The notes beneath the pieces were generated by a model. The model was not told the origin of the DNA. It ran no database searches and was given only the letters and a program-made list of their open reading frames with translations. A program made the position numbers and the translations under genes. 64,000 bases of DNA from Parashewanella sp965200795 (GTDB lineage: Bacteria > Pseudomonadota > Gammaproteobacteria > Enterobacterales > Shewanellaceae), in NCBI GenBank assembly GCA_965200795.1, contig CBDAVB010000031.1:1-64000 (forward strand). Direction: 5' to 3'. Below, piece by piece: positions 28,713 through 37,754 of the stretch. Each line of letters begins with the position of its first letter. The first letter of the stretch is position 1.

Positions 28713-29399
28713 TTACTGTTTGATAAGTAAATTGTCAGTTTTCATAGCCAAATCCTCAGCTCTGGCCAGACACCACACCTGTACGTCAATGTGTCTCTTT
28801 TGAAAGCATTTGGCGATTTCGTTCACCGTCGTGCCGGTCGTCACCACATCATCGACCAGAGCGATACGCTGATAAGGAAAATCACCGCTAAGCTGAAACG
28901 CTTGTTCTATATTACGGCGCCGCTGTTTCCCGTCCAGCCCCGCCTGAGCCGGTGTGTCTTTAATCCGAACCAGTGCGTCATCAATTAAAGGCAGACGCAG
29001 TTGCCGGCTCAGCGCGTCAGCGATCAGCCACGCCTGATTATAGCCGCGGGTTTTCAGACGATTCGCATGCAAAGGTACCGGAATGATCACCTGCGGAAGA
29101 TGACACCAAGGTTGCTGCCGGATCTCTGTGATGGTTTTCACTAACGCTGAACTCAAAGCGTTTAATACCGCGAATTCCCGCTGGTATTTAATCGCGGCGA
29201 TCCAGGTTCCCAGTCCGTTGTGATAACCGCAGGGCGCGATGACTTTTAACGGCCGCGCTTTCTGGCACTGGCCGCAAAACGGGCGCGACATCTCCTCACC
29301 CGGCTCACCGGTCTCCAGTCCGCAACCTAAACAGACGGGCTGCTGGTATAATCCTGACCGCAAGCAGACATCACAGATCCCCCGCTCATCCGGAGGCAA
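28713..29399 (-). CDS. comF: ComF/GntX-family phosphoribosyltransferase-like protein
   Basis: Cysteine pairs (CDVC, CLGC, CGQC) form the N-terminal zinc-binding part. The C-terminal half is a type I phosphoribosyltransferase fold with the PRPP loop LVDDVVTTGTTVNE and PVPLHANRLKTRGYNQA. Relatives act in competence or DNA use; the exact reaction is not settled. The start shown is a TTG, but the frame is open further upstream through LLGLLPNRCISCRQS, which holds another family-like cysteine pair. The real protein probably starts 20–30 codons earlier, with no ATG or GTG available. It is divergent from bioH, with a short or overlapping 5' region. Confidence 0.88.
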   Translation of the reverse strand: MPPDERGICDVCLRSGLYQQPVCLGCGLETGEPGEEMSRPFCGQCQKARPLKVIAPCGYHNGLGTWIAAIKYQREFAVLNALSSALVKTITEIRQQPWCHLPQVIIPVPLHANRLKTRGYNQAWLIADALSRQLRLPLIDDALVRIKDTPAQAGLDGKQRRRNIEQAFQLSGDFPYQRIALVDDVVTTGTTVNEIAKCFQKRHIDVQVWCLARAEDLAMKTDNLLIKQ

Positions 29400-29528
29400 A
29401 CTCTGACGGCAGGAAATACAACGATTAGGCAGAAGTCCGAGCAGTGATTTTAATCCTTTCAGCCAGATCTTTCGCGTTGAAATTTCGATATAATATCGCT
29501 CCGTAATATTTTCGGGTAGCCTCTATTT

Positions 29529-30302
29529 ATGACACATTCTCCGTTACATATCGAGTCCGCCGGACAAGGACAGGATTTAGTGATGCTTCACGGCTGGGGA
29601 ATGAACAGCGCCGTTTTTTCACCGTTAAAAGCTGAGCTTAGTGATTTTCGGGTGCATTATGTCGACCTTCCCGGCTATGGTCACAGCCGGCCGCGGGCGG
29701 GCGCTATCGGGGACTGGGTCACGCTCATCGCCGAACGCACGCCCAGAAACAGCGTCTGGCTCGGCTGGTCCCTGGGCGGCTTAGTCGCGAAATCCGCGGC
29801 CATTTCACATTCTGAGCATGTCAGAGCGCTGGTCACTGTGGCGTCATCCCCTTATTTTGTCGCGCAGCCTGACAACCAGTGGCCGGGAATCGATCCCAAA
29901 GTACTGGCCGCTTTCGCTGAACAGCTCAATTTGGATATTCAAACTGTCATCGAGCGTTTTCTCGCGATTCAGGCTATGGGCAGCGAAACCGCCAGACAAG
30001 ATATAAAAAATCTAAAACAGCAAGTCCTTTCCCGGCCGTTACCCGGCAAATCAGCGTTAACCCAGAGTTTGGCGTTTCTGGAGCAAGTTGATTTACGTCA
30101 GCGGCTCAGGCGGATCAATCAGCCGTGGTTAAGAATTTGGGGGCGTTCGGATGGTTTAGTGCCCCGCCATGTGCCGGCTAAAATTCCGCCGCACCACGAC
30201 AGAGTGACTGACCATATCATCAAAAAAGCGTCACACGCGCCTTTCTTTTCTCATCGGCGGGAATTTAACCATGTATTGCGCAACTGGCTGCGAAGCCTTT
30301 AA
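29529..30302 (+). CDS. bioH: pimeloyl-[acyl-carrier protein] methyl ester esterase
   Basis: Alpha/beta hydrolase of 257 residues, the usual BioH length. The nucleophile elbow GWSLGG puts Ser at 81, the acid lies in GRSDGLVP and the His in SHAPFF. GWGMNSAVF near the N-terminus forms the oxyanion hole. BioH removes the methyl ester from pimeloyl-ACP, ending the disguised fatty-acid route to biotin precursor. No other bio gene is in the window; the fused carboxylase at 7657 is a biotin user. Confidence 0.93.
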   Translation: MTHSPLHIESAGQGQDLVMLHGWGMNSAVFSPLKAELSDFRVHYVDLPGYGHSRPRAGAIGDWVTLIAERTPRNSVWLGWSLGGLVAKSAAISHSEHVRALVTVASSPYFVAQPDNQWPGIDPKVLAAFAEQLNLDIQTVIERFLAIQAMGSETARQDIKNLKQQVLSRPLPGKSALTQSLAFLEQVDLRQRLRRINQPWLRIWGRSDGLVPRHVPAKIPPHHDRVTDHIIKKASHAPFFSHRREFNHVLRNWLRSL

Positions 30303-30358
30303 AAACCGGGAAAAAGTGACTATTATTTACACTGATAAGGAAGTTAGGCGTAAATAAT

Positions 30359-30829
30359 ATGGCCATCATAACTCATTACCCCCATGTGCCGATAGTGACC
30401 ACCAACGTCGCTACTGACGCGGCGCGCAATGATAATGAACATAAACCCGTTGTCGCTCCGGCTGACAGAGTCACTAGACCTCATTCAGAACGCGCCGTAG
30501 ATCCCGAGAAAGAGCACGACGCCCGCCAGCGGCAACGGCGACAGAGCCGGGCTCAGCCGGATGAAGATGAGGTTTCGCCGGATGAAGAGTCGGAAAAAGA
30601 AAACCTCAAGGCAAAAGAAATGCCGGCAATAAAAAATGCCGCGCTTTCCCGGCAGGATATCAAAGTGCGGGCGGCGCAAGCGCGGCCGCAACCTTCAACT
30701 CAGGATTTCGATACACAAAACAACAACGCCCTCACACAAGAGGGCGTCAGGCAAGTGAGGAAAACACTAGACTCGGCTTATCAGACTCAGGAGCACAAGC
30801 CGGAATCGAAGCTCAGCGAGTGGAGTTAA
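30359..30829 (+). CDS. hydrophilic, probably disordered protein, unknown function
   Basis: 156 residues, rich in Arg, Gln, Glu and Asp, with a charged core (about 45–90: acidic stretch DEDEVSPDEESEKE next to a basic one) and no hydrophobic core. It follows bioH by 56 bases on the same strand and its stop codon directly abuts the tex stop (convergent, no gap). A ribosome site (aagga, 14 bases before ATG) is present. Short proteins of this kind next to bioH or tex occur in related bacteria as 'hypothetical'; I cannot assign a function. Confidence 0.65.
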   Translation: MAIITHYPHVPIVTTNVATDAARNDNEHKPVVAPADRVTRPHSERAVDPEKEHDARQRQRRQSRAQPDEDEVSPDEESEKENLKAKEMPAIKNAALSRQDIKVRAAQARPQPSTQDFDTQNNNALTQEGVRQVRKTLDSAYQTQEHKPESKLSEWS

Positions 30830-33163
30830 TCACTTCTTCATTTTCGCGAACGCTTCGGCGAACGCATTGCCCATTGCCGGGTTCTGAGGCTGTTTAGGAT
30901 GATGATGCTTCGGCTTGTGACCTTGATTTTTGTGCCGCGGTTTACCGTGTGATTTATGATTATGGATTGCCTGTTTCTGCTGCCCGGCTTGTTCATCCAG
31001 ACGCATGCTGAGGCCGATACGTTTGCGGGCCACGTCCACTTCCATCACCTTCACTTTAACCACGTCACCCGCCTTGACAACGGCGCGCGGATCGCTCACG
31101 AATTTATCCGTAAGCGATGAGATATGCACTAAACCGTCCTGATGAACACCGACGTCCACAAAGGCGCCGAAGTTAGTGACGTTAGACACCACACCTTCAA
31201 GGATCATATTGAGTTTCAGATCTTTGATTTCTTCAATGCCGTCTTTAAATACGGCGGTTTTAAATTCACCCCTGGGATCCCGCCCCGGCTTATTTAATTC
31301 GGCGACAATATCATTAACGGTCAGTTCGCCGAATTGCTCCGTGGCAAAACTTTCCGATTTAATATCCGTCAGCAACTCGCTGTTACCGATCAGATCCGCG
31401 ACGCTGACTTGTTTCCGCTGAGCGATATTTTCAACCACGCCATAGGCTTCCGGATGTACCGCACAGGCATCTAACGGATTGTCACCATTACTGATACGTA
31501 AGAATCCGGCCGCCTGCTCAAAGGCTTTAGGGCCGAGACGATTGACTTTAAGCAGCTGCTTACGATTGGTAAAGGCGCCGTGCTCATCACGATACGCCAC
31601 CAGATTTTTGGCCAGGGTTTTATTTAAGCCCGCCACCTGGGAAAGCAGTGCCGTTGACGCCGTATTCAAATCCACGCCGACCGCGTTAACGCTGTCTTCG
31701 ACTACAGCCTCAAGCGATTGTGATAACTGACTTTGATTGACATCGTGCTGATACTGACCGACACCGATCGACTTAGGCTCAATCTTAACCAGCTCGGCCA
31801 TCGGATCCTGCAAACGACGCGCGATGGACACGGCACCTCGCAGCGACACATCCAAATCAGGAAATTCCGCCGCCGCTGACTCTGAGGCCGAGTAAACCGA
31901 CGCGCCCGCCTCGCTCACCAGTACCTTAGTCAGAGCCGGGTGTTTTTCTTTTGACGCGGCGATGACCCGGGCCGCTAACTTATCGGTCTCTCTTGAGCCC
32001 GTACCGTTACCGACGGCGATCAATTCCACCTTATGCATGTTGACCAGATTGGCCAGGGTTTTAACTGACTTATCCCATTGCTTTTGCGGTTCATTCGGGA
32101 AAATCACGGTGTGCGCCGCTAATTTACCCGTTTTGTTTACAACGGCGACTTTAACGCCGGTTCGTAGGCCCGGATCTAACCCCATGGTCGCTTTCGCGCC
32201 CGCCGGCGCCGCCATCAACAAATCATTAAGATTACGGGCAAAGACCTTAATGGCCTCTGATTCCGCGCGCTCACGCATGGCGGCGATAAATTCGTTTTCC
32301 ATCTGCAGCGAAATCCTGACTCGCCATGCGGCGTTAACCACCGTTCTCAGCCATTGATCAACAGACGAATCACTGAATCTGAAATTAAAATGCTCGGCGA
32401 TGATCACTTCACAGTAACTGCCGTGTTTCGCCTCAGAACCCGGATCGGCATTCATTGAAATCGACAAAACCCCTTCATTACGACCACGTAATATGGCTAA
32501 GGCCCGGTGTGACGGCACTTTATCCATCAATTCCGAATATTCAAAATAATCGCGGTATTTCGCCGCTTCTTTTTCCCTGCCTTTGATCAGCTTACTTTCT
32601 AAGGTGCAGTGATGCTTAAGTTGCTTTCGGATTTTGCTGAGTAAATCCGCGTCTTCGGCAAAACGTTCCATCAAAATAAAACGAGCGCCGTCCTGTACCG
32701 CCTTAGTATCAGTGAAACCCGACTCAGCGTTAACGTACCCGGCTGACTCAGCGTCAAGATCCGCGTTACGGTTTGCCAGCAGAAAATCAGCCAGCGGCTC
32801 AAGTCCCGCCTCAATCGCAATCTGACCTTTGGTGCGGCGTTTCGGTTTGAACGGCAGATACAAATCCTCAAGACGGGTTTTCGTATCGGCCTGTTTAATC
32901 CGCCGCTCTAACTCAGGGGTTAACTTACCCTGAGCTTCAATACTTGAAAGCACGACATCACGACGCTCATGCAATTGTGTTAAATAGCCTAAACGTGAAT
33001 CTAAGGCTCGCAGCTGCGTGTCATCCAGAGCGCCCGTGACTTCTTTACGGTAGCGGGCGATAAAGGGAACGGTCGCGCCTTCAGCCAGTAATTTAATGGC
33101 GGCATCAACTTGGTTTTCGGAGACGTTTAACTCATCGGCGATGATTTGAGAGATGGTTCGCAT
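30830..33163 (-). CDS. tex: RNA-binding transcription accessory protein Tex
   Basis: 777 residues, normal Tex length. N-terminal helical domain, YqgF-like nuclease-fold domain around 325–450 (MGLDPGLRTGVKVAVV), helix-hairpin-helix pair around 500–560 (LNTASTALLSQVAGL, NRKQLLKVNRLGPKAFEQ), and a C-terminal S1 RNA-binding domain (GAFVDVGVHQDGLVHIS). The tail is unusually His/Lys-rich (HNHKSHGKPRHKNQGHKPKH), perhaps adding nucleic-acid or metal binding. Tex binds RNA and influences transcription; in Bordetella it is essential. It is divergent from greB, as in enterobacteria. Confidence 0.97.
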   Translation of the reverse strand: MRTISQIIADELNVSENQVDAAIKLLAEGATVPFIARYRKEVTGALDDTQLRALDSRLGYLTQLHERRDVVLSSIEAQGKLTPELERRIKQADTKTRLEDLYLPFKPKRRTKGQIAIEAGLEPLADFLLANRNADLDAESAGYVNAESGFTDTKAVQDGARFILMERFAEDADLLSKIRKQLKHHCTLESKLIKGREKEAAKYRDYFEYSELMDKVPSHRALAILRGRNEGVLSISMNADPGSEAKHGSYCEVIIAEHFNFRFSDSSVDQWLRTVVNAAWRVRISLQMENEFIAAMRERAESEAIKVFARNLNDLLMAAPAGAKATMGLDPGLRTGVKVAVVNKTGKLAAHTVIFPNEPQKQWDKSVKTLANLVNMHKVELIAVGNGTGSRETDKLAARVIAASKEKHPALTKVLVSEAGASVYSASESAAAEFPDLDVSLRGAVSIARRLQDPMAELVKIEPKSIGVGQYQHDVNQSQLSQSLEAVVEDSVNAVGVDLNTASTALLSQVAGLNKTLAKNLVAYRDEHGAFTNRKQLLKVNRLGPKAFEQAAGFLRISNGDNPLDACAVHPEAYGVVENIAQRKQVSVADLIGNSELLTDIKSESFATEQFGELTVNDIVAELNKPGRDPRGEFKTAVFKDGIEEIKDLKLNMILEGVVSNVTNFGAFVDVGVHQDGLVHISSLTDKFVSDPRAVVKAGDVVKVKVMEVDVARKRIGLSMRLDEQAGQQKQAIHNHKSHGKPRHKNQGHKPKHHHPKQPQNPAMGNAFAEAFAKMKK

Positions 33164-33327
33164 AAACTATCGTTCTTATAGGCTGCAATTTAATGATGGC
33201 TAACCATATCACAATCGTTTTAAAAGTTTTATCTTTGGTTTTCATTCGTGCGATCATCAGGCGGGACGATTGATTTAACCTTTATTTTCAGTAATGATCT
33301 GTTTATTAGCGTTAACTGGAAAAGATT

Positions 33328-33807
33328 TTGCGTACTGACCTGATCACACCGGAAGGCTTTGAAAAGCTGAAAAAAGAGCTGGATTATTTATGGCGGAAAT
33401 ATCGGCCGCAAATCACCAGAAAAGTCGCCTGGGCGGCCAGTCTCGGTGATCGCTCTGAAAACGCCGATTACAAGGAAAATAAACGCCTGCTGCGCCAGAT
33501 TGACAGCCGGATCCGCTTTTTAAGAAAGCGTATTGAAGCCTTAACCGTGGTTCATCATGCCAAGGAGCCGGAAGGTAAGGTGTTTTTCGGCGCCCGGGTC
33601 GAAGTCGAAAACGAGCGGGGTGAGGTGTTAACTTTCCGCATTGTCGGGCCGGATGAGATTTACGGTGAAAAGGGATATATCTCAATCGACGCGCCGATGG
33701 CCCGCGCGTTACTCAAAAAAGAGGTGGACGATGAAGCGGTAGTGACGACACCGGACGGTGAGCAAGTTTGGTTTATTAATAAAATTGAATACACCGGAAG
33801 TAATTAG
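33328..33807 (+). CDS. greB: transcript cleavage factor GreB
   Basis: 159 residues. The N-terminal coiled coil that enters the RNA polymerase secondary channel contains the acidic tip (SLGDRSENADYKENKRLL). The C-terminal FKBP-like domain follows. Basic residues in the coiled coil (RKRIEAL) fit GreB over GreA. It starts with TTG; the next residues (RTDLITPEGFEKL) are the standard beginning, so this start is likely right. It rescues backtracked polymerase. Divergent from tex. Confidence 0.95.
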   Translation: MRTDLITPEGFEKLKKELDYLWRKYRPQITRKVAWAASLGDRSENADYKENKRLLRQIDSRIRFLRKRIEALTVVHHAKEPEGKVFFGARVEVENERGEVLTFRIVGPDEIYGEKGYISIDAPMARALLKKEVDDEAVVTTPDGEQVWFINKIEYTGSN

Positions 33808-33832
33808 AAACCGTCCCGAAGTAACGTCCCTG

Positions 33833-33946
33833 TTTCGGGACAGTTCCTTACTTCGTTCAGGGTGACTGAACCCCGTTGTTCGTGCCCTGATACCGGCGAT
33901 GTTAAGCCGTGACAAACCGGGAAATCATTTCGGGACAGCTCCTTAC
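33833..33946. repeat. pair of 19-bp direct repeats after greB
   Basis: tttcgggacagttccttac at 33833–33851 recurs at 33928–33946 with one mismatch. A reverse arm (gtcccgaa, 33813–33820) can pair with the first copy. The second copy contains the stop codon of the permease gene. Probably a small decayed repeat element. Confidence 0.6.
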
Positions 33947-35043
33947 GAACAACAATCTTTGGTTTTAGCTTTAAACGGCAGTTTATCGTAAATCACTTTA
34001 CCCATTAAGCACGCTAAAACAATGCCGCTGACGGCAACCACACTTTGCGGCAACATGGCGTGATGTTCACCGATTTGCGGAGCGACGACAAAACCGTACT
34101 TTTTAACGACAAAGTCAGTAATAAAACCGGCTATAACGGCCACGCCGATCACGCCGCCTAAATAACCGTATAAGGCTCTTTTACCCAGCTCTTTTGTCAC
34201 GACACCTAAGGTGGCGATGTTGGTCGCGGGACCCGCCAGCATAAAAACTAACACCGCGCCCGGTGAGATCCCCGCCAGCAGCAAGCCCGCCGCGACAGGA
34301 GTCGAAGCCGTGGCGCAAATATACATCGGCACCGAAATCGCGATCATCACTAACATGGCGATAATACCGCTGCCGTGACGCGCTAAAAAATCACCAGGCA
34401 CGTAAGTTTTAACTACCGCCGCGAAAAAGATACCGACTAACAGCCAAATCGTCGTGTCTCTGACTAAATCGGTCGCGGCGTAGTGAATGCCGCCCCATAT
34501 TCTGCCGGAAAAGCTTTGCGGAATATCCTGATGACTGTGCTCACGGGGCGGCTCGTGACGCTGATCGGACTCAGCTTTACCGCCGCGGCAACCGGTTCCG
34601 GTATCAGGTTTTATTCGATTTTCAGCGCCGTGACTGACCGCGTCGTCCGCGCGGTCAGGACCGACAAGTAAACCCGCGACAACCGCGCTCACCACCGCGG
34701 CGACCGGGCGCGCGACCGCCATAAAAGGCCCGAGTAAAATATAAGACACACTGACGGAATCCACTCCTGTTTCCGGTGTGGAAACCATAAAGGTCGTGGT
34801 GGCCGCTTTAGACGCCCCCGCTCTTCTTAAACCGACAGCGGCGGGAATGACTCCGCAGGAACATAAAGGCAAGGGCGCGCCAAACAGAGCCGCTTTTAAA
34901 ACAGTTTTAAAGCCATAACCGCCGAGTTGTTGGTTCATCCACTCCACGGAGATAAACATCTTCAATAACCCCGCGATCAGTAACCCTAAGAGTAACCAGG
35001 GCGCGGACTCTAAAAATAATTCAAGAAAATTACTTACCAGCAT
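33943..35043 (-). CDS. permease of the SO_0444 Cu/Zn efflux type
   Basis: 366 residues with about eight to ten membrane segments in two halves joined by a hydrophilic, His-rich loop (about 130–185, with HEPPREHSHQD). Conserved small-residue motifs PLPLCSCGVIPAAVGL and MVSTPETGVDS in the first half, with SVPMYICATASTPVAAGLL in the second, carry cysteines likely to handle metal. It ends in a Cys-Cys-Ser tail. The family exports zinc or copper or is linked to arsenic and metal resistance; the exact ion is uncertain. It lies 17 bases downstream of the zntR-like gene on the same strand, and the shared metal-responsive promoter indicates induction by the metal it moves. Confidence 0.88.
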   Translation of the reverse strand: MLVSNFLELFLESAPWLLLGLLIAGLLKMFISVEWMNQQLGGYGFKTVLKAALFGAPLPLCSCGVIPAAVGLRRAGASKAATTTFMVSTPETGVDSVSVSYILLGPFMAVARPVAAVVSAVVAGLLVGPDRADDAVSHGAENRIKPDTGTGCRGGKAESDQRHEPPREHSHQDIPQSFSGRIWGGIHYAATDLVRDTTIWLLVGIFFAAVVKTYVPGDFLARHGSGIIAMLVMIAISVPMYICATASTPVAAGLLLAGISPGAVLVFMLAGPATNIATLGVVTKELGKRALYGYLGGVIGVAVIAGFITDFVVKKYGFVVAPQIGEHHAMLPQSVVAVSGIVLACLMGKVIYDKLPFKAKTKDCCS

Positions 35044-35060
35044 AATATTTCACCTATTCA

Positions 35061-35522
35061 CTATTTTTCAGGCAGCGTGCCGACAGCTTTGTCACAATGA
35101 CGAGCATGGCGGTGGTCTTTATAACTGTCATCCAGCGCTTCTAAAATTGAGCAATACTCGGCGCTTGAGTCGCCGCCGCAACAGGAGTCCGATAATTCCC
35201 GCAGGCCTTTGCGAAAGCGTCGCAGCTCGGCGATTTGCGCCTCAATCTTCGCCAGCTTGATATCCACCCGCCCTTTCACGTCGGCGCAGGCCCACTGCGA
35301 TTTATTCAGCTCAATCGATAACAGCTCCTGAATTTCATTCAGCGTAAAGCCGACACCTTTGGCTCTTAAAATGAATCTCAATAACTCCGCGTCCTGCTCG
35401 CTGTAGATGCGATAGCCCGACTCAGTCCGCCCTGACGGAGACAACAAGCCATGCTTTTCATAATATCTGAGCGTATCCGCTTTAAGCTTGAACAACTCAG
35501 CTAACTCACCGATTCGATACAT
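35061..35522 (-). CDS. zntR: MerR-family metal-responsive regulator, ZntR-like
   Basis: 153 residues. N-terminal MerR helix-turn-helix (MYRIGELAELFKLKADTLRYYEKHGLL…GYRIY), a long dimerisation helix, then a metal-binding loop with Cys116-like position (WACADVKGR), SCCGGDSSAEYC and a His/Cys-bearing tail. The extra Cys-Cys pair and the spacing fit zinc (ZntR) better than copper (CueR). Such proteins hold the promoter in a twisted form and untwist it when metal is bound. First gene of a two-gene operon with the permease. An operator is visible at 35558–35589. Confidence 0.92.
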   Translation of the reverse strand: MYRIGELAELFKLKADTLRYYEKHGLLSPSGRTESGYRIYSEQDAELLRFILRAKGVGFTLNEIQELLSIELNKSQWACADVKGRVDIKLAKIEAQIAELRRFRKGLRELSDSCCGGDSSAEYCSILEALDDSYKDHRHARHCDKAVGTLPEK

Positions 35523-35557
35523 GCGAAAAAAATCCTTACAACGACGCCGGTATGGTA

Positions 35558-35589
35558 AGTATAAACCCTAGAGTTTAGTCTAATGTCAA
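35558..35589 (-). promoter_or_regulatory. MerR-type promoter/operator of zntR
   Basis: Minus strand: -35 ttgaca and -10 tatact separated by 20 bases, longer than the usual 17, the hallmark of MerR-controlled promoters. The spacer contains the dyad taaac-tctagg-gttta. It lies 36 bases upstream of the zntR start codon. Confidence 0.88.
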
Positions 35590-35904
35590 GGTGTATTATT
35601 TTATCCGATATCATGAACACTGAATTTACGCTTGCAGAGTGCCAAAAAGCGGATAAAAAACACCGGAAATAAAGGATTTGAGATAGAATAGCGCCCGCTC
35701 AAATCAGTATTATCAGAATCAATAAAAGCCACTGATAATTAACGCCGGGGTTAAGCGGGCAAAAATGACGACAGGTACTTTCGAGGGCTTTGCGGAAAAT
35801 ACAGGCTTCGCGTTTATTTTCCGAAAAATCCTTGAAACTATAACTACCCGTCATTAACGGAGCTTTTCCGTTAAAACGGGATACTGAAATAAAAAGTACC
35901 CACA
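35590..35904. other. upstream region of purH, no gene supported
   Basis: 315 bases between the zntR promoter and purH. A 68-codon minus-strand frame ending at purH has no ribosome site or family likeness and I discount it. I do not see a convincing PurR-type operator. Confidence 0.35.
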
Positions 35905-37491
35905 ATGACTAACGCCAGACCTATTCGTCGCGCACTGCTGAGTGTATCTGATAAAACCGGTATCCTGGAATTTGCCCGGGCGCTGCACGCGCTTGGTGTT
36001 GAAATTCTGTCAACAGGCGGCACAGCCAGGCTATTAGCCGATAACGGCGTGCCCGTAACTGAAGTCTCCGATCACACGGGGCATCCTGAAATTATGGACG
36101 GACGTGTTAAAACCCTGCACCCTAAAATTCACGGCGGCATTCTGGCGCGCCGGGGCGTCGATGAAACCGTGATGGCCGCCAATCAAATCGACGCCATCGA
36201 TCTTGTCGCCGTTAACCTTTATCCGTTCGCGCGGACGGTCGCCAAAGCGGGCTGCGATCTTGAGGATGCCGTTGAAAATATCGATATCGGCGGCCCGGCC
36301 ATGGTGCGCGCCGCGGCCAAAAACCATAAAGACGTGACCATTATCGTTAACGCGTCAGACTACAAGCGTGTGCTTGCCGAGCTTGCCGGTAACCAATGCA
36401 GCACGTTATATGAAACACGTTTTGACCTCGCCGTCGCCGCCTTTGAGCACACGGCGCGATATGACGGCATGATCGCCAGCTACTTCGGCACTCAGGTTCC
36501 GGCACATTTTGACAACGCCGCTGAAGATTCAAAATTTCCCCGCACCTTTAACACCCAGTTAGTGAAAAAACAGGATTTGCGCTACGGTGAAAACAGCCAC
36601 CAGCAAGCGGCTTTCTATGTGGAATCCGATATCGAAGAAGCCTCGGTCGCCACCGCGGCCCAGCTGCAGGGCAAGGCGCTGTCTTATAACAATATCGCCG
36701 ACACCGACGCGGCGCTCGAATGCGTAAAAGCGTTCGACCAGCCCGCCTGCGTCATCGTCAAGCACGCTAACCCCTGCGGCGTGGCGTTAGGCGGCGATAT
36801 TCTTGAAGCCTACAACCGCGCTTTTAAAACTGATCCGACATCAGCGTTCGGCGGCATTATCGCCTTTAACCGTGAGCTGGATGAGGCCGCGGCGGCGGCG
36901 ATTATTGAACGTCAGTTTGTTGAGGTTATCATCGCCCCGAAAATCAGCGATGCCGCTAAGCAAGTTGTCGCCGCCAAGGTAAATGTTCGTCTGCTGGAAT
37001 GCGGCGAATGGTCAGCGCCGGACGCGGCGCTGGATTACAAACGGGTTAACGGCGGGATGTTAGTGCAGGATCGTGACCAGGGCACGGTTAACGAGTCGGA
37101 TTTAAACGTGGTTTCAAAACGTCAGCCTACCGCGGAGGAAACGAGAGACTTACTCTTCTGCTGGAAAGTCGCTAAATTCGTTAAATCGAATGCCATCGTC
37201 TACGCCAGGAACAGCATGACGATCGGCGTCGGCGCGGGCCAGATGAGCCGGGTTTACAGCGCTAAAATCGCCGGAGTTAAAGCCGGGGATGAAGGTCTGA
37301 GCGTTCCGGGGTCGGTAATGGCGTCCGACGCGTTCTTCCCGTTCAGAGATGGTATTGACGCGGCCGCCGCCGCCGGCATTACGTGCGTCATCCAGCCGGG
37401 CGGCTCAATGCGCGATCAGGAAGTGATTGACGCGGCCGACGAGCACGGCATGGCGATGGTTTTTACCGGAATGCGCCATTTTCGCCACTAG
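35905..37491 (+). CDS. purH: bifunctional AICAR transformylase/IMP cyclohydrolase
   Basis: 528 residues, normal length. The N-terminal IMP cyclohydrolase domain (about 1–200) has the ALLSVSDKTGI start and STGGTARLL; the C-terminal transformylase domain includes KHANPCGVALG and SDAFFPFRDG. It performs the last two steps to IMP. purD follows after 263 bases, an order common in gammaproteobacteria; the gap contains repeat relics, so the two may not share one transcript. Confidence 0.98.
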   Translation: MTNARPIRRALLSVSDKTGILEFARALHALGVEILSTGGTARLLADNGVPVTEVSDHTGHPEIMDGRVKTLHPKIHGGILARRGVDETVMAANQIDAIDLVAVNLYPFARTVAKAGCDLEDAVENIDIGGPAMVRAAAKNHKDVTIIVNASDYKRVLAELAGNQCSTLYETRFDLAVAAFEHTARYDGMIASYFGTQVPAHFDNAAEDSKFPRTFNTQLVKKQDLRYGENSHQQAAFYVESDIEEASVATAAQLQGKALSYNNIADTDAALECVKAFDQPACVIVKHANPCGVALGGDILEAYNRAFKTDPTSAFGGIIAFNRELDEAAAAAIIERQFVEVIIAPKISDAAKQVVAAKVNVRLLECGEWSAPDAALDYKRVNGGMLVQDRDQGTVNESDLNVVSKRQPTAEETRDLLFCWKVAKFVKSNAIVYARNSMTIGVGAGQMSRVYSAKIAGVKAGDEGLSVPGSVMASDAFFPFRDGIDAAAAAGITCVIQPGGSMRDQEVIDAADEHGMAMVFTGMRHFRH

Positions 37492-37515
37492 CCGCTCATT
37501 GAATATTCACTCTGT

Positions 37516-37543
37516 TGTCATACCCGCTTTCTCGGGTATGACA
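37516..37543. repeat. perfect 11-bp palindromic hairpin after purH
   Basis: tgtcatacccg, ctttct, cgggtatgaca. The right arm is the same motif seen inside repeat family B (gctttcgcgggtatgacaaat at 39.15 kb), so this is probably a short relic of that family. No T run follows, so it is not a typical terminator. Confidence 0.7.
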
Positions 37544-37667
37544 GCACCGGAAACAGTAAGTACCTGACTATCAGTTTTTCGATATGTCCGGCGTTCAGGT
37601 TAAATGCTCCGCAAGACGCTTTTAAGCGTTAATGCCGGCAGTCTTTCAGGCAGGAGTAACGCCGCGG

Positions 37668-37729
37668 GGAGCTTAAGATGAGCGTCAGAAAAGTGAAAAA
37701 ACCTATAGCCGGGTACTTATTGCGAACCA
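37668..37729 (-). repeat. degenerate end of repeat family A
   Basis: Reverse strand reads ataagta…ggttttttcacttttctgacgctcatc, aligning with the end of the 24369 and 51075 copies (ataag…agttttctgac…ttctgatgcccgtc). Short and diverged. Confidence 0.5.
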
Positions 37730-37754
37730 AATCCATTTTATCAAGGAATTTACT

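Noticed and set aside
35699..35905. 68-codon minus-strand frame ahead of purH
   Set aside because: Begins at the purH start codon, lacks a ribosome site and ends in a low-complexity Leu/Ile run.
36034..36765. Minus-strand frames inside purH (also others inside purD, tex and the carboxylase)
   Set aside because: GC-rich complement of strongly conserved genes; no start signals.
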